This document shows positions 35,367 to 44,038 of a DNA stretch of 64,000 nt, in pieces. How positions within the stretch are numbered: the first letter of the stretch is position 1; each line of letters starts with the position of its first letter. The DNA is from Pannonibacter carbonis. GTDB taxonomy: Bacteria > Pseudomonadota > Alphaproteobacteria > Rhizobiales > Stappiaceae. The DNA lies in the NCBI RefSeq assembly GCF_003012935.1, contig NZ_PUDR01000001.1:438343-502342 (forward strand). Direction: 5' to 3'. The notes beneath the pieces are model-generated. The model was not told the DNA's origin, made no database searches, and worked only from the letters and a program-made list of their open reading frames with translations. Made by a program: the position numbers and the translations under genes.

Positions 35367-36452
35367 CTAGTCCGGAGCATCACCGGACGAGGCCAGCGCG
35401 ACGGACTTCAGCACCACGTGGCAGGGCTCACCGGGTGCAAGGCCCAGCGCAAGGGCGGAGCGCTCGGTCAGGGACGCAAGCAGCCGGTCTGAACCAAGCT
35501 GCAGCTGCACCAGAACCCGGCCCGGCCCGGCAGGCTCAAGCGCCAGGACTTCGGCTGGCAGGATGTTGAGCGCGGACAGGCCGACGGGTGCCTGCAGCGA
35601 CAGGATCACGTCTTCGGCCGAGATGCGCAGGCGCACGGCAGATCCGGGAGCAGCCGTGAGGCGCGGCAGCAGCAGGGTGCCTGCCGCGATGCGGACTTCG
35701 GTCAGGCCGTCGACTGTATGGCAAAGCACGATACCTTCCAGCAACGCGCCAGACCCGGCCGCACCCAGCGTTCCGGCCGCCAGCGGATCTGACAGGACGG
35801 CGGAAGCCGGCCCTGCGCGGACCACCCGGCCCGCCTCCAGCACCACCACATGCGCCGCAAGACGCGCGACCTCGGCCAGCGAGTGGCTGACATAGAGGAT
35901 CGGAACCTCGCTTTCGCGGGCAAGGTGTTCGAGATAAGGCAGGATCTCCGCCTTGCGCGCCTCGTCCAGCGCGGCAAGCGGCTCGTCCATCAGGAGGAGA
36001 CGCGGGCGCGCAAGCAGGGCCCGGCCAATCGCCACACGCTGCTTCTCGCCGCCGGAAAGGCTCGCCGGCGCACGGTCAAGAAGGGCCGCAATCCCGAGAA
36101 GGTCGACCACCCGCGACAGCTCTGTCGCCGTGCCGCCGCCAGTAAACCAATGGCCGTACAGAAGGTTCTGGCGCACGGAGAGATGGGGAAACAGGCGGCC
36201 CTCCTGGAACACGTAGCCCATGCGCCGCCGATGCACTGGAACTTCGATCCGCCTGGCAGTATCCAGCAACTGAGCATCTGCGAGTGTGATCTTGCCCTCA
36301 TCCGGCCGCAGCAAGCCGGCGACGGCCTGCACGATGCTGGTCTTGCCGCAGCCTGAGCGGCCGAACAGGGCGGTCACACCGCCCGGGCTGCGGAAGGCGA
36401 CATCGAGGTCAAATCCGGCAAAGCGGTGCCTGAGGCGGACATCGAGCGTCAT
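35367..36452 (-). CDS. modC: Molybdate ABC transporter ATP-binding protein
   Basis: ATPase of 361 residues. Walker A LFGRSGCGKTS, signature [17 protein letters not shown], Walker B LLLMDEPLAALD, H-loop YVSHSLAEV. A C-terminal Mop/TOBE domain (about 290-350) with VRLRISAEDVILS, typical of ModC, binds oxyanion. The order modE-modA-modB-modC on the minus strand and an ATGA overlap with modB support the call. Confidence 0.94.
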   Translation of the reverse strand: MTLDVRLRHRFAGFDLDVAFRSPGGVTALFGRSGCGKTSIVQAVAGLLRPDEGKITLADAQLLDTARRIEVPVHRRRMGYVFQEGRLFPHLSVRQNLLYGHWFTGGGTATELSRVVDLLGIAALLDRAPASLSGGEKQRVAIGRALLARPRLLLMDEPLAALDEARKAEILPYLEHLARESEVPILYVSHSLAEVARLAAHVVVLEAGRVVRAGPASAVLSDPLAAGTLGAAGSGALLEGIVLCHTVDGLTEVRIAAGTLLLPRLTAAPGSAVRLRISAEDVILSLQAPVGLSALNILPAEVLALEPAGPGRVLVQLQLGSDRLLASLTERSALALGLAPGEPCHVVLKSVALASSGDAPD

Positions 36453-37150
36453 CGTCCGGAAATCCTCCGCGCCACACGCTGGGCAACCACTTCCGACAGG
36501 AGCAGCGCGGAAATCGACAGAACGAGGGAAACGAGGACAAGACGGAAAGCCGCTGCGTCTCCGCCCGGGACTTGCAGGAGCGTATAGACAGCCAGCGACA
36601 TGGTTTGCGTTTCGCCGGGAATGCTGGAAACAAAAGTGATGGTCGCGCCGAATTCCCCCATCGCCTTGGCAAAGGCCAGTATCGCGCCGACAATAATACC
36701 TGGCAGGATCAAGGGCAGAGTAACGGTCACAAACACCCAGACCCGCGACGCCCCAAGTGTGGCGGCTGCCTGTTCCAGCTTTGGATCCACGGCCTCAATG
36801 GACAGCCGGATTGCCCGGACCATCAGTGGAAAGGCCATCACCCCGGCAGCCAGTGCGGCTCCTGTCCAGCGAAAGGCGAAGACGACGCCGAAAGTGTCAT
36901 AGAGAAATGAGCCCAGCGGCGCACGGCGGCCAAATGTAAGCAGAAGAAGATAGCCGGTCACAACGGGCGGCAGGATCAACGGCAGGTGCACAAGGCCATT
37001 GAGCAGTTGGCGTCCGGGAAACCGGCCCCGCGCCAATGCCAGCGCAACGCCGATACCCAGCGGCAGACTGACCAGCGTGGCCCAGAACGCCACCCTGAGC
37101 GACAGGACCACTGCCTGCCATTCCTCTGCACTCAGCCACTCCAGTTGCAT
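36449..37150 (-). CDS. modB: Molybdate ABC transporter permease
   Basis: Inner-membrane permease of 233 residues, with the ModB start LSLRVAFWATLVSLPLGIGVALALAR and LPLILPPVVTGYLLL, and the EAA-type loop LEQAAATLGASRVWVFVTVTLPLILPGI. Coupled to modC by overlap and 15 bases after modA. Confidence 0.94.
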   Translation of the reverse strand: MQLEWLSAEEWQAVVLSLRVAFWATLVSLPLGIGVALALARGRFPGRQLLNGLVHLPLILPPVVTGYLLLLTFGRRAPLGSFLYDTFGVVFAFRWTGAALAAGVMAFPLMVRAIRLSIEAVDPKLEQAAATLGASRVWVFVTVTLPLILPGIIVGAILAFAKAMGEFGATITFVSSIPGETQTMSLAVYTLLQVPGGDAAAFRLVLVSLVLSISALLLSEVVAQRVARRISGR

Positions 37151-37165
37151 GAGCCGGTTCGTCCC

Positions 37166-37978
37166 TCAGTTGGCCAGAACCTTAAAACCCTGCCGCTCAA
37201 ATGCGGCACGAGCTGATGCGCCGAGAAGAAAGGCGAGAAATGCCTCAGCTTCGGGCTTTGCATCAGCCGTCAAAGCGACCGGAAAAACGATGGGGGCATG
37301 GCTGCCGGCAGGGAAAGTACCGACAACGCTGACATTGCTTTCAGCCTTGGCGTCACTTGCATAGACTATTCCGAATGGCGCGTCGCCGGAGGCCACAAGG
37401 GACAAGGCGATGCGGACATTGTTGGACTGGACCACCCTTGCTTCGACAGAAGGCCAAAGCCCGAGCGACGTTAGTGCACTCTTGCCATAGATACCCGCTG
37501 GAACGCTGTCCACCAGCGCCATGGCCAGCTTTTCGTCGCCAAGCATGGAAACTAGATCGAGGCCGGCGTTAATCTCTGTTTTCGCAGCATCCGCACCATG
37601 CGCGACCAGAACCAGCGAATTGCCAAGCAGGTCTATCCGGCTTGCCTCCCGGATCAGTCCGCCCTCCTGTAACCGGGTCATCCAGTCTGCGGCAGCGGGA
37701 AAGAAAACATCGGCCGGGGCACCCTGCTCTATCTGCCTCGCGAGTGCAGAACTGCCGCCATAGGACACGGTCACCCTGCCGCCACCTGCGACCTGATAGG
37801 CAGCATTGATTTCGTCGAGTACGGTTTTCAGCGATGCGGCGGCAAAGACCGTGACCTCAGCCGCTTTGGCTGCCGAGACGAGCAGTCCGCAGCCCCCGAC
37901 GGCAAGGATCACGGCGCCAAGGACGGTGCCAAGCCCCTTGGCAATGAATTGCAACCAGACCTCAGGAAGCCGGGGCAT
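37166..37978 (-). CDS. modA: Molybdate ABC transporter substrate-binding protein
   Basis: Periplasmic molybdate receptor of 270 residues. The mature part begins AEVTVFAAASLKTVLDEINAAYQ, then YGGSSALARQIEQGAPADVFFPAA, the ModA oxyanion pocket. Start ATG at 37978; the longer frame reads through the 3' end of modE. The N-terminal region is long (about 40 residues before AAEVTV) for a signal peptide but has a clear hydrophobic core. No hairpin follows, unlike the other binding-protein genes of this window. Confidence 0.92.
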   Translation of the reverse strand: MPRLPEVWLQFIAKGLGTVLGAVILAVGGCGLLVSAAKAAEVTVFAAASLKTVLDEINAAYQVAGGGRVTVSYGGSSALARQIEQGAPADVFFPAAADWMTRLQEGGLIREASRIDLLGNSLVLVAHGADAAKTEINAGLDLVSMLGDEKLAMALVDSVPAGIYGKSALTSLGLWPSVEARVVQSNNVRIALSLVASGDAPFGIVYASDAKAESNVSVVGTFPAGSHAPIVFPVALTADAKPEAEAFLAFLLGASARAAFERQGFKVLAN

Positions 37979-38042
37979 TATTTTCTCCGCATGCGTCAGA
38001 CCGGAAAAGAACCATTGCAAGACCGGACCTCTGGAGCAAGCG

Positions 38043-38444
38043 TTATTTCTCGTCAGACATATCCCGCAGCAGCGAGCGGATCGTGTCGATTTCGGAGGAT
38101 CCGGCCTCCGCGATCCGGTCTTCCAGCTTGCGGTACTCCGCAAGGACGCGCTCGCCCGTGGCGGTCAGCTGGGCGCCACCGCCTTTTGCTCCGCCCCGGG
38201 AGCTGTCGACCAGCGGCTCCCGGAAAGCGGCGTTGAGATGCTCGACCAGCATCCAGGCCCGCTTGTAGCTCATGTTCATGCGCCGGCCCGCAGCTGCAAT
38301 CGACCCTTCCTCGCGAATGAACTCAAGCAGCTCGACCTTGCCCGGCCCAAGCATGGCGTCGTCGCCAAAGACAAGCCGCAGGCGCAGCTTCGGCCAGGGG
38401 GCAGACGCGGGCTCGTTTGCGGGCATGGACGAAGGACTTGTCAT
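38043..38444 (-). CDS. modE: ModE-type regulator, DNA-binding domain only
   Basis: Winged-helix regulator of 133 residues of the ModE N-terminal (LysR-like HTH) type. Seen: LRLVFGDDAMLGPGKVELLEFIREEGSIAAAGRRMNMSYKRAWMLV and RGGAKGGGAQLTATGERVL. Escherichia coli ModE has a second half with two molybdate-binding Mop domains; this protein ends after a short helical tail, so it cannot sense molybdate in the same way. It lies 64 bases before modA in the same direction. No clear Mo-box was found. Confidence 0.88.
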   Translation of the reverse strand: MTSPSSMPANEPASAPWPKLRLRLVFGDDAMLGPGKVELLEFIREEGSIAAAGRRMNMSYKRAWMLVEHLNAAFREPLVDSSRGGAKGGGAQLTATGERVLAEYRKLEDRIAEAGSSEIDTIRSLLRDMSDEK

Positions 38445-38582
38445 GACGATCTGCTCTCACTGCCTTTGACTTGGCGACGATTGATCCGCTCACCGGACTT
38501 TCACGCTGAGGTGTAGATCCGGCAACTGGGCAAACCGTCTGGAATGCACCATATCTGGCTCATTGATGACGGAGGTTTAAAC

Positions 38583-39029
38583 ATGGCGCAGTACAAGAAG
38601 TCCGAAGAAGCCATTGCCCGGCTGTCACCGGAACAGTATCGCGTAACCCAGCAAAGTGGAACTGAGCGTCCCGGTACCGGCGAATATCTTTACAACAAGC
38701 AGCCAGGGATCTACGTCGATATCGTCTCGGGCGAGCCACTTTTTGCCTCTTCAGACAAATACGAATCCGGATGCGGCTGGCCGAGCTTCACCAAGCCGAT
38801 CGAGCCGGCGCATGTGAACGAACTCACCGATACCACGCATGGCATGATCCGCACGGAAGTGCGCTCCGCCCACGGCGACAGTCATCTCGGCCACGTGTTC
38901 CCGGACGGCCCGCGCGACCGCGGCGGCCTGCGCTACTGCATCAATTCGGCAGCCCTGCGCTTCATTCCCCGCGATGACATGGAGCGCGAGGGCTATGGTG
39001 CCTATCTCGACCAGGTAGAGGACATCTGA
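38583..39029 (+). CDS. msrB: Peptide-methionine (R)-S-oxide reductase MsrB
   Basis: Reduces methionine-R-sulfoxide in proteins or as free amino acid; 148 residues. Seen: [12 protein letters not shown] with the resolving Cys region, [10 protein letters not shown] and the catalytic Cys in [14 protein letters not shown]. The two zinc-binding CxxC pairs of the Escherichia coli enzyme are absent (VSGEPLF and [11 protein letters not shown] here), so this is a zinc-free form. ATG at 38583 follows GGAGG. It is separated by 1 base from msrA. Confidence 0.94.
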   Translation: MAQYKKSEEAIARLSPEQYRVTQQSGTERPGTGEYLYNKQPGIYVDIVSGEPLFASSDKYESGCGWPSFTKPIEPAHVNELTDTTHGMIRTEVRSAHGDSHLGHVFPDGPRDRGGLRYCINSAALRFIPRDDMEREGYGAYLDQVEDI

Positions 39030-39030
39030 C

Positions 39031-39537
39031 ATGAGCGAAACTGCAATTCTCGCCGGCGGCTGCTTCTGGGGCATGCAGGACCTGATCCGCAAGCTGCCCG
39101 GCGTGCTGGCGACCCGCGTCGGCTACACAGGTGGAGACGTGCCCAATGCGACCTACCGCAACCACGGCACCCATGCCGAGGGCATCGAGATCGTGTTCGA
39201 CCCGGCGAAGATCAACTACCGCCGCCTGCTGGAATTCTTCTTCCAGATCCACGACCCGACCACGCGGAACCGCCAGGGCAACGACATCGGCCTGTCCTAC
39301 CGCTCGGCAATCTACTACGTCGACGAGACGCAGAAGCAGGTCGCGCTGGACACCATCGCCGATGTCGATGCCTCCGGGATCTGGCCGGGCAAGGTGGTGA
39401 CGGAAGTCGAACCGGCTGGCCCCTTCTGGCAGGCCGAGCCTGAGCACCAGGACTATCTGTTGCGCTACCCCAATGGCTACACCTGCCACTTTCCGCGTCC
39501 CAACTGGGTTTTGCCCCGGCGTGCGGCCGCAGAGTGA
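39031..39537 (+). CDS. msrA: Peptide-methionine (S)-S-oxide reductase MsrA
   Basis: Reduces methionine-S-sulfoxide; 168 residues. The catalytic motif is [11 protein letters not shown] near the N-terminus, then [31 protein letters not shown] and the substrate-contacting [12 protein letters not shown] cysteine near the C-terminus (YTCHFPRP) could act in resolution. Co-translated with msrB. Confidence 0.95.
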   Translation: MSETAILAGGCFWGMQDLIRKLPGVLATRVGYTGGDVPNATYRNHGTHAEGIEIVFDPAKINYRRLLEFFFQIHDPTTRNRQGNDIGLSYRSAIYYVDETQKQVALDTIADVDASGIWPGKVVTEVEPAGPFWQAEPEHQDYLLRYPNGYTCHFPRPNWVLPRRAAAE

Positions 39538-39580
39538 CCCGACTGCTGGCAAGTTTCATCGACGGAATTAACGCCGCGTT

Positions 39581-39612
39581 CATCAGCGCAACCGATTGAG
39601 GCTGCGCTGATG
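39581..39612 (+). terminator. Hairpin behind msrBA
   Basis: Perfect 10-base stem CATCAGCGCA / TGCGCTGATG with a 12-base loop, 43 bases behind the msrA stop. It lacks a T-tract. It also argues against an upstream start of the selO frame at 39610, which would fall inside the hairpin. Confidence 0.5.
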
Positions 39613-39693
39613 GCGCCAGATGGACTTGCGGGCGTGACCAACTGGCGAAGAAGCCTTAGATTTGATGAGAATTTTAGGGATCGGACCGTCCGC

Positions 39694-41190
39694 ATGACGC
39701 ACGCCACATTCGCCTTCGACAACAGCTACGCCCGCGACCTCGATGGCTTCTATGTGCCGTGGCGCGGCGATGTTGCGCCGGCTCCCCGGCTGTTGAAGTT
39801 AAACAAGGAGCTGGCGTCCGAACTGGGGCTTGATCCGGAAAGCCTGCCGGACGACGAGGCGGCCGTCCTCTTCTCCGGCAGCCAGATGCCCGAGGGCGCA
39901 GCGCCGCTGGCGCAAGCCTATGCCGGTCACCAGTTTGGCGGCTTTTCCCCTCAGCTCGGAGACGGCCGCGCGTTGCTGATCGGCGAGGTGATCGACCGCA
40001 ACGGGCAGCGCCGCGACATTCATCTGAAAGGCTCGGGCCGTACGCCGTTTTCCCGCGGCGGTGATGGCAAGGCGACCATCGGCCCCGTGCTCAGGGAATA
40101 CATCATCGGTGAGGCCATGCATGCGCTTCGCATTCCGACGACGCGGGCACTGGCGGCGGTCGCCACTGGCGAACAGGTGCTGCGCGACACGATCCTGCCT
40201 GGGGCTGTCCTGGCCCGGGTGGCGTCCAGCCACATCCGCGTCGGCACGTTCCAGTTCTTTGCGGCCAGATCCGAAGTCAGCCGTCTGCGCCAACTGACCC
40301 TCTACACGATTGCCCGGCACGATCCCGACCTCATCGAGAACGGCGACATCACAGGCGCCGCGGTGCTGGGGTTCCTGTCCAGGGTGATCGACCGGCAGGC
40401 GAAGCTGGTGGCGCAGTGGATGCTGACCGGGTTCATTCACGGCGTCATGAACACGGACAACATGACCGTCTCCGGCGAGACCATCGACTACGGCCCTTGC
40501 GCCTTCATGGACGCCTACGATCCGCGAACCGTATTCAGTTCGATCGACACCCACGGCCGCTATGCCTTCGGCAACCAGCCAGCCATCGCACAGTGGAACC
40601 TTGCCCGGCTTGCCGAGGCCTTGCTGCCCCTGATCGACGACAATGAGTCTACGGCCATTGACCAGGCGAGCGAAGCAATCAACGGTTTTCCGGAGCGGTT
40701 TGAGGCGGCTTGGGCCGCCGGCATGCGCGCAAAGATGGGGCTTGAGAGTGCAGAAGAGGGCGACGCGACGCTGGCCGCAGACCTTTTGGCAAGTCTGCGG
40801 GCTTCGGAACAAGCTCCCGCTGTCGATTACACCCTGACGTTCCGCCGGTTGGCGGCCGTCGCCGGCGGACTGGCCGAGCACCCGGGTCCAGCGGGTGAGG
40901 ACGGCGAGCGCTTCAGGGCATTCCTGCAAGCCTACACGGCGCGGCTTGACCGGGATTCCATGCCCGCAGAGCAGCGCATGCGGGCAATGCTTGCCGTCAA
41001 TCCGCTGTACATCCCGCGCAATCACAAGGTTGAGGAAGCTTTGGCCGCGGCGGTCGCGGGCGATCTTGCGCCGTTCAACAGCCTGCTGGATGTGCTGTCC
41101 GATCCCTTCACGGAGCGCGCAGGTCTTGAGGCCTTCGCTGAACCGGCACCGGCAGACTTCGGCCAATACCGCACTTTCTGCGGCACCTGA
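39694..41190 (+). CDS. selO: SelO-family protein adenylyltransferase (YdiU/UPF0061)
   Basis: Pseudokinase-fold enzyme that transfers AMP to proteins; 498 residues. Seen: FAFDNSYARDLDGFYVPW at the start, MPEGAAPLAQAYAGHQFGGFSPQLGDGRALLIGE, KGSGRTPFSRGGDGKATIGPVLREYI, and the metal/nucleotide region GVMNTDNMTVSGETIDYGPCAFMD. The protein ends YRTFCGT with an ordinary TGC cysteine where the human homologue has selenocysteine. The position next to the methionine sulfoxide reductases fits the redox-stress role proposed for SelO. Start ATG at 39694 matches the usual N-terminus. Confidence 0.94.
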   Translation: MTHATFAFDNSYARDLDGFYVPWRGDVAPAPRLLKLNKELASELGLDPESLPDDEAAVLFSGSQMPEGAAPLAQAYAGHQFGGFSPQLGDGRALLIGEVIDRNGQRRDIHLKGSGRTPFSRGGDGKATIGPVLREYIIGEAMHALRIPTTRALAAVATGEQVLRDTILPGAVLARVASSHIRVGTFQFFAARSEVSRLRQLTLYTIARHDPDLIENGDITGAAVLGFLSRVIDRQAKLVAQWMLTGFIHGVMNTDNMTVSGETIDYGPCAFMDAYDPRTVFSSIDTHGRYAFGNQPAIAQWNLARLAEALLPLIDDNESTAIDQASEAINGFPERFEAAWAAGMRAKMGLESAEEGDATLAADLLASLRASEQAPAVDYTLTFRRLAAVAGGLAEHPGPAGEDGERFRAFLQAYTARLDRDSMPAEQRMRAMLAVNPLYIPRNHKVEEALAAAVAGDLAPFNSLLDVLSDPFTERAGLEAFAEPAPADFGQYRTFCGT

Positions 41191-41263
41191 TCGACGAAGC
41201 TCTGTGACGCGTACAGCAGCGGCGTCCTGTCGACGATCTGTGATAAAACAGACATGCTGCCAT

Positions 41264-41285
41264 CTGACCATTCGCGTATGGTCAG
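41264..41285 (+). other. Hairpin between selO and the SH3-domain gene
   Basis: Perfect 8-base inverted repeat CTGACCAT / ATGGTCAG with a 6-base spacer in the 127-base gap. It could be a terminator without T-tract or an operator for the downstream gene. No promoter is obvious in the remaining gap. Confidence 0.4.
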
Positions 41286-41317
41286 CGGACCGTCCCCTGC
41301 GCAACGGAGCGACTGAC

Positions 41318-42601
41318 GTGACACGTCCGGCAATTCTACTACTTGGTCTCGCCTGTCTGCTGATGGCGCCCCTTACTACCGCGACTGCGCAAGAAGCACG
41401 GAGCGCGCGGGTCGAATTCGCGCGCGGCCAGTCCTCGGCCGAGATTGCCGGGCGCCTGCGTGGCCGGGAAAGCATCGACTACATTCTGAGCGCCCGTGGC
41501 GGGCAGCGGCTCAGTGTCGACCTTAGCGCGGACAACGCCTCGACCTATTTCAACATCCTGCCGCCACGTGGCGACACCGCGATCTTCATCGGCCCGTCAG
41601 AGGGCAACCGCTTTTCGGCTGTCCTGCGGCAGAGTGGCGACTATCGCATTCAGGTCTACCTGATGCGCAACGCAGCCCGGCGCGGCGAAACAAGCCGGTT
41701 CACCCTGTCGGTAGCCGTGCGCGGCGACGGTCCTGCCCGTCCGTCCCCGGAAATCGGAGGTCGCGGCAGTTGGGTGGTAACCGGCCTGCAGCCCGGCGAC
41801 AGGTTGAACATGCGCGCCGGTCCGGGCCAGCGCTTTGGCGTGCTCGAAGCACTGCCGAACGGAACCCTGCTGCGCAACCTTGGCTGTGAGGCCGGTGGCC
41901 AGACAGAATGGTGCAAGGTTTCGCTCGGCAACGAGGAGGGCATCAGTGGTTGGGTGAACCGGCGGTTCATCGCCGAAGTCCGCACATCGCCCGCGCCGCC
42001 ACCGCAGCCCGCGCCGCAGCCGGACTTTGCCGATGGCCTGGCCGGCGGTCCTGACTACTGGATGGTGACCGGCCTGGCCGGCGCCGACACCCTGAACATG
42101 CGCAGCGCACCCGGCACGGGCAATCCTGTCGTCAGCCAGCTTGCCAACGGCATGGTGGTGCGCAACCTGGGATGCCGGATGGCCGGTGGTAGCCGCTGGT
42201 GCCAGATCGCGACAGGCCTGAACGAACGGATGACCGGCTGGGTCAGCGGACGCTTTCTTGTCGAGGCCGGGTCCCCTGCCGGCCCCGGCGCGCCGGTGCC
42301 CGTGCAGCCACAACGCCCGCGGCCGCCGCAGGAGATCACCGGCCTGTTGCCCTGCGCAACCGCGCTCGGCCAGCCGACGGGAACCTGTCCGTTCCGGGCG
42401 CAGCGCGGCGAACCCGGCAACGCGGCAGTCTGGATCTCGCTGCCATCGGGGCGCGAACGCTTCATCGAGTTTCGCGGCGGCCGGGTGGTGGCGACAGATC
42501 CGGGTCTGAGTTTCGCGGCCGAACGGGTCGGCGACCTGACACTGATCCGGATTGGCGGCGAACGCTATGAGATCGCCGATGCCCTGCCGTTCGGTGGCTG
42601 A
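41318..42601 (+). CDS. Secreted protein with two bacterial SH3 domains
   Basis: Exported protein of 427 residues. GTG start at 41318 gives a good signal peptide (RPAILLLGLACLLMAPLTTATAQEA). About residues 35-140 resemble a PPC-like beta domain (YILSARGGQRLSVDLSADNASTYFNIL). Two SH3b repeats follow, with RLNMRAGPGQRFGVLEALPNGTLLRNLGC and TLNMRSAPGTGNPVVSQLANGMVVRNLGC, each with paired cysteines. A proline-rich linker separates them and a second one precedes a C-terminal domain of unknown type. A cell-wall or periplasmic binding role is usual for such domains; the precise function is unknown. Confidence 0.8.
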   Translation: MTRPAILLLGLACLLMAPLTTATAQEARSARVEFARGQSSAEIAGRLRGRESIDYILSARGGQRLSVDLSADNASTYFNILPPRGDTAIFIGPSEGNRFSAVLRQSGDYRIQVYLMRNAARRGETSRFTLSVAVRGDGPARPSPEIGGRGSWVVTGLQPGDRLNMRAGPGQRFGVLEALPNGTLLRNLGCEAGGQTEWCKVSLGNEEGISGWVNRRFIAEVRTSPAPPPQPAPQPDFADGLAGGPDYWMVTGLAGADTLNMRSAPGTGNPVVSQLANGMVVRNLGCRMAGGSRWCQIATGLNERMTGWVSGRFLVEAGSPAGPGAPVPVQPQRPRPPQEITGLLPCATALGQPTGTCPFRAQRGEPGNAAVWISLPSGRERFIEFRGGRVVATDPGLSFAAERVGDLTLIRIGGERYEIADALPFGG

Positions 42602-42632
42602 CGGAGGGCAGTGCGTCTCTCTCGCAAAAGAA

Positions 42633-42655
42633 TGGCCCGGCGTGCGGCCGGGCCA
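42633..42655 (-). terminator. Terminator of the minus-strand sugar transporter operon
   Basis: Perfect 9-base stem TGGCCCGGC / GCCGGGCCA with a 5-base loop. Read on the minus strand it is followed by TTCTTTTGCG, so it is oriented to end the operon that stops at 42860. It also lies 32 bases behind the SH3-domain gene and may act for both. The 200 bases between it and 42860 contain no gene. Confidence 0.65.
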
Positions 42656-42859
42656 GGTTCGACGGGAGGGACCAGGCTTGTTGAGGGACAGGCAGTGTGG
42701 GGCCGCCTCCCTCCGCGCACTGGTTCGTGTGAGCCCTTCGCCGTTTGTGGTCCAGTGGAACGCTGAAACCACCTGCGTCAGGCGAGCTGGCCGATGCGGG
42801 AAACACCGCTCCGGCCGGCGTTCAATCCTTCTCCAAGCCACGGCCATCGCGGCGTGACA

Positions 42860-43981
42860 TCAGGCCAGCGCATGCGGTTTGTCGCGCGCGAGCGTGATGT
42901 CGAAACGGCGGACCAGAGCAGATCCGTCCGAACGGAAAACATGGCAGCAAGCCGGGTCAATGCCGATGTTGACCGGTTTGCCACGGGCGAGATCTGCCAA
43001 CCCGCCAGCCACGAGATTGACCGAAATGCCACCTTCGGCATCGGCGTAGCAGATCGACACATTGCCGAGCCGCTCGATCACTTCAGGGACAACCTGGAGC
43101 CCCGGGACTTCCGAGGGGTGCAGGTCATCCGGGCGGATGCCAACGGTCAGCGCCTCTCCGGTAGCGACCACGCCGTCGACGGGAACGACCAGCTCCAGCC
43201 CGTTGAACAGGCGCAACTGCACACCGGCCTCCGTCACTCCGACGCCGGTTGCCGGCAGGAAGTTCATCTTCGGATTGCCGATGAAGCCGGCGACAAACTG
43301 GTTTGCCGGCTTGTGATAGAGTTCGAGCGGCGTGCCGACCTGCTCGATCACGCCTCCCTGCAGGACCACGATGCGATCCGCCATGGTCATGGCCTCGACC
43401 TGATCATGGGTGACATAGATCATCGTGTTGCCGAGCTGGGCATGCAGGCGGGAGAGTTCTAACCGCATTTCGGCGCGCAGGGCCGCGTCAAGATTGGACA
43501 GAGGTTCGTCAAACAGGAACAGGCGCGGCTCGCGCACAATGGCCCGGCCGATGGCGACGCGCTGGCGCTGACCGCCGGACAACTGGCCCGGACGATGCTC
43601 AAGCCGCGTGGTCAGCTGCAGCACCTCAGCCGCCTGACGGACTCGGCGATCAACTTCCGCCTGCGGTGCCTTGGCGACGCGCAGCGGGAAGGCAATGTTC
43701 TCATAGACGGTCATATGCGGATAGAGCGCATAGGACTGGAACACCATGGCAATTCCGCGCTCGACCGGCGCCAGATCATTCACCACCCGGCCATCAATCT
43801 CGATGGTACCGCCGCTGACGTCCTCGAGGCCGGCGATCATGCGCAGCAACGTGGACTTGCCGCAACCGGACGGCCCGACGAAGACGACGAACTCACCATT
43901 GGCAATATCGAGCGTTGCGCTCTTGATGACTTCGGCCGAGCCGAAGCGCTTCACAAGGGCGTTGAGTTTGAGCTGTCCCAC
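42860..43981 (-). CDS. Carbohydrate ABC transporter ATP-binding protein (UgpC/MsmK type)
   Basis: ATPase of 373 residues of the CUT1 class. Walker [19 protein letters not shown], signature [17 protein letters not shown], Walker [15 protein letters not shown]-loop [10 protein letters not shown], and a C-terminal TOBE/MalK-like domain with [13 protein letters not shown] start at 43981 with GGGAGGA upstream. It is the last gene of the transporter operon. Proteins of this type can serve several CUT1 transporters. Confidence 0.92.
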   Translation of the reverse strand: MGQLKLNALVKRFGSAEVIKSATLDIANGEFVVFVGPSGCGKSTLLRMIAGLEDVSGGTIEIDGRVVNDLAPVERGIAMVFQSYALYPHMTVYENIAFPLRVAKAPQAEVDRRVRQAAEVLQLTTRLEHRPGQLSGGQRQRVAIGRAIVREPRLFLFDEPLSNLDAALRAEMRLELSRLHAQLGNTMIYVTHDQVEAMTMADRIVVLQGGVIEQVGTPLELYHKPANQFVAGFIGNPKMNFLPATGVGVTEAGVQLRLFNGLELVVPVDGVVATGEALTVGIRPDDLHPSEVPGLQVVPEVIERLGNVSICYADAEGGISVNLVAGGLADLARGKPVNIGIDPACCHVFRSDGSALVRRFDITLARDKPHALA

Positions 43982-43997
43982 ACATTCCTCCCGTGAT

Positions 43998-44024
43998 GGG
44001 ACAGGAGGCAGAGCCTCCCGTCCC
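43998..44024 (-). other. Hairpin between the sugar-binding-protein gene and its ATPase gene
   Basis: On the minus strand a 12-base stem GGGAC-G-GGAGGC / GCCTCC-T-GTCCC, with one G-T wobble and a 3-base loop, starts 15 bases after the binding-protein stop. No T-tract. Same position as the hairpins behind the other binding-protein genes. Confidence 0.6.
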
Positions 44025-44038
44025 GGTCCGATTCCGGA

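Noticed and set aside
41179..41190. Selenocysteine in SelO
   Set aside because: The third-last codon is TGC (Cys) followed by GGC ACC TGA; there is no in-frame TGA before the end.
39799..41475. A 558-codon open frame on the minus strand opposite selO
   Set aside because: No recognisable motifs; the plus strand encodes an unmistakable SelO protein.
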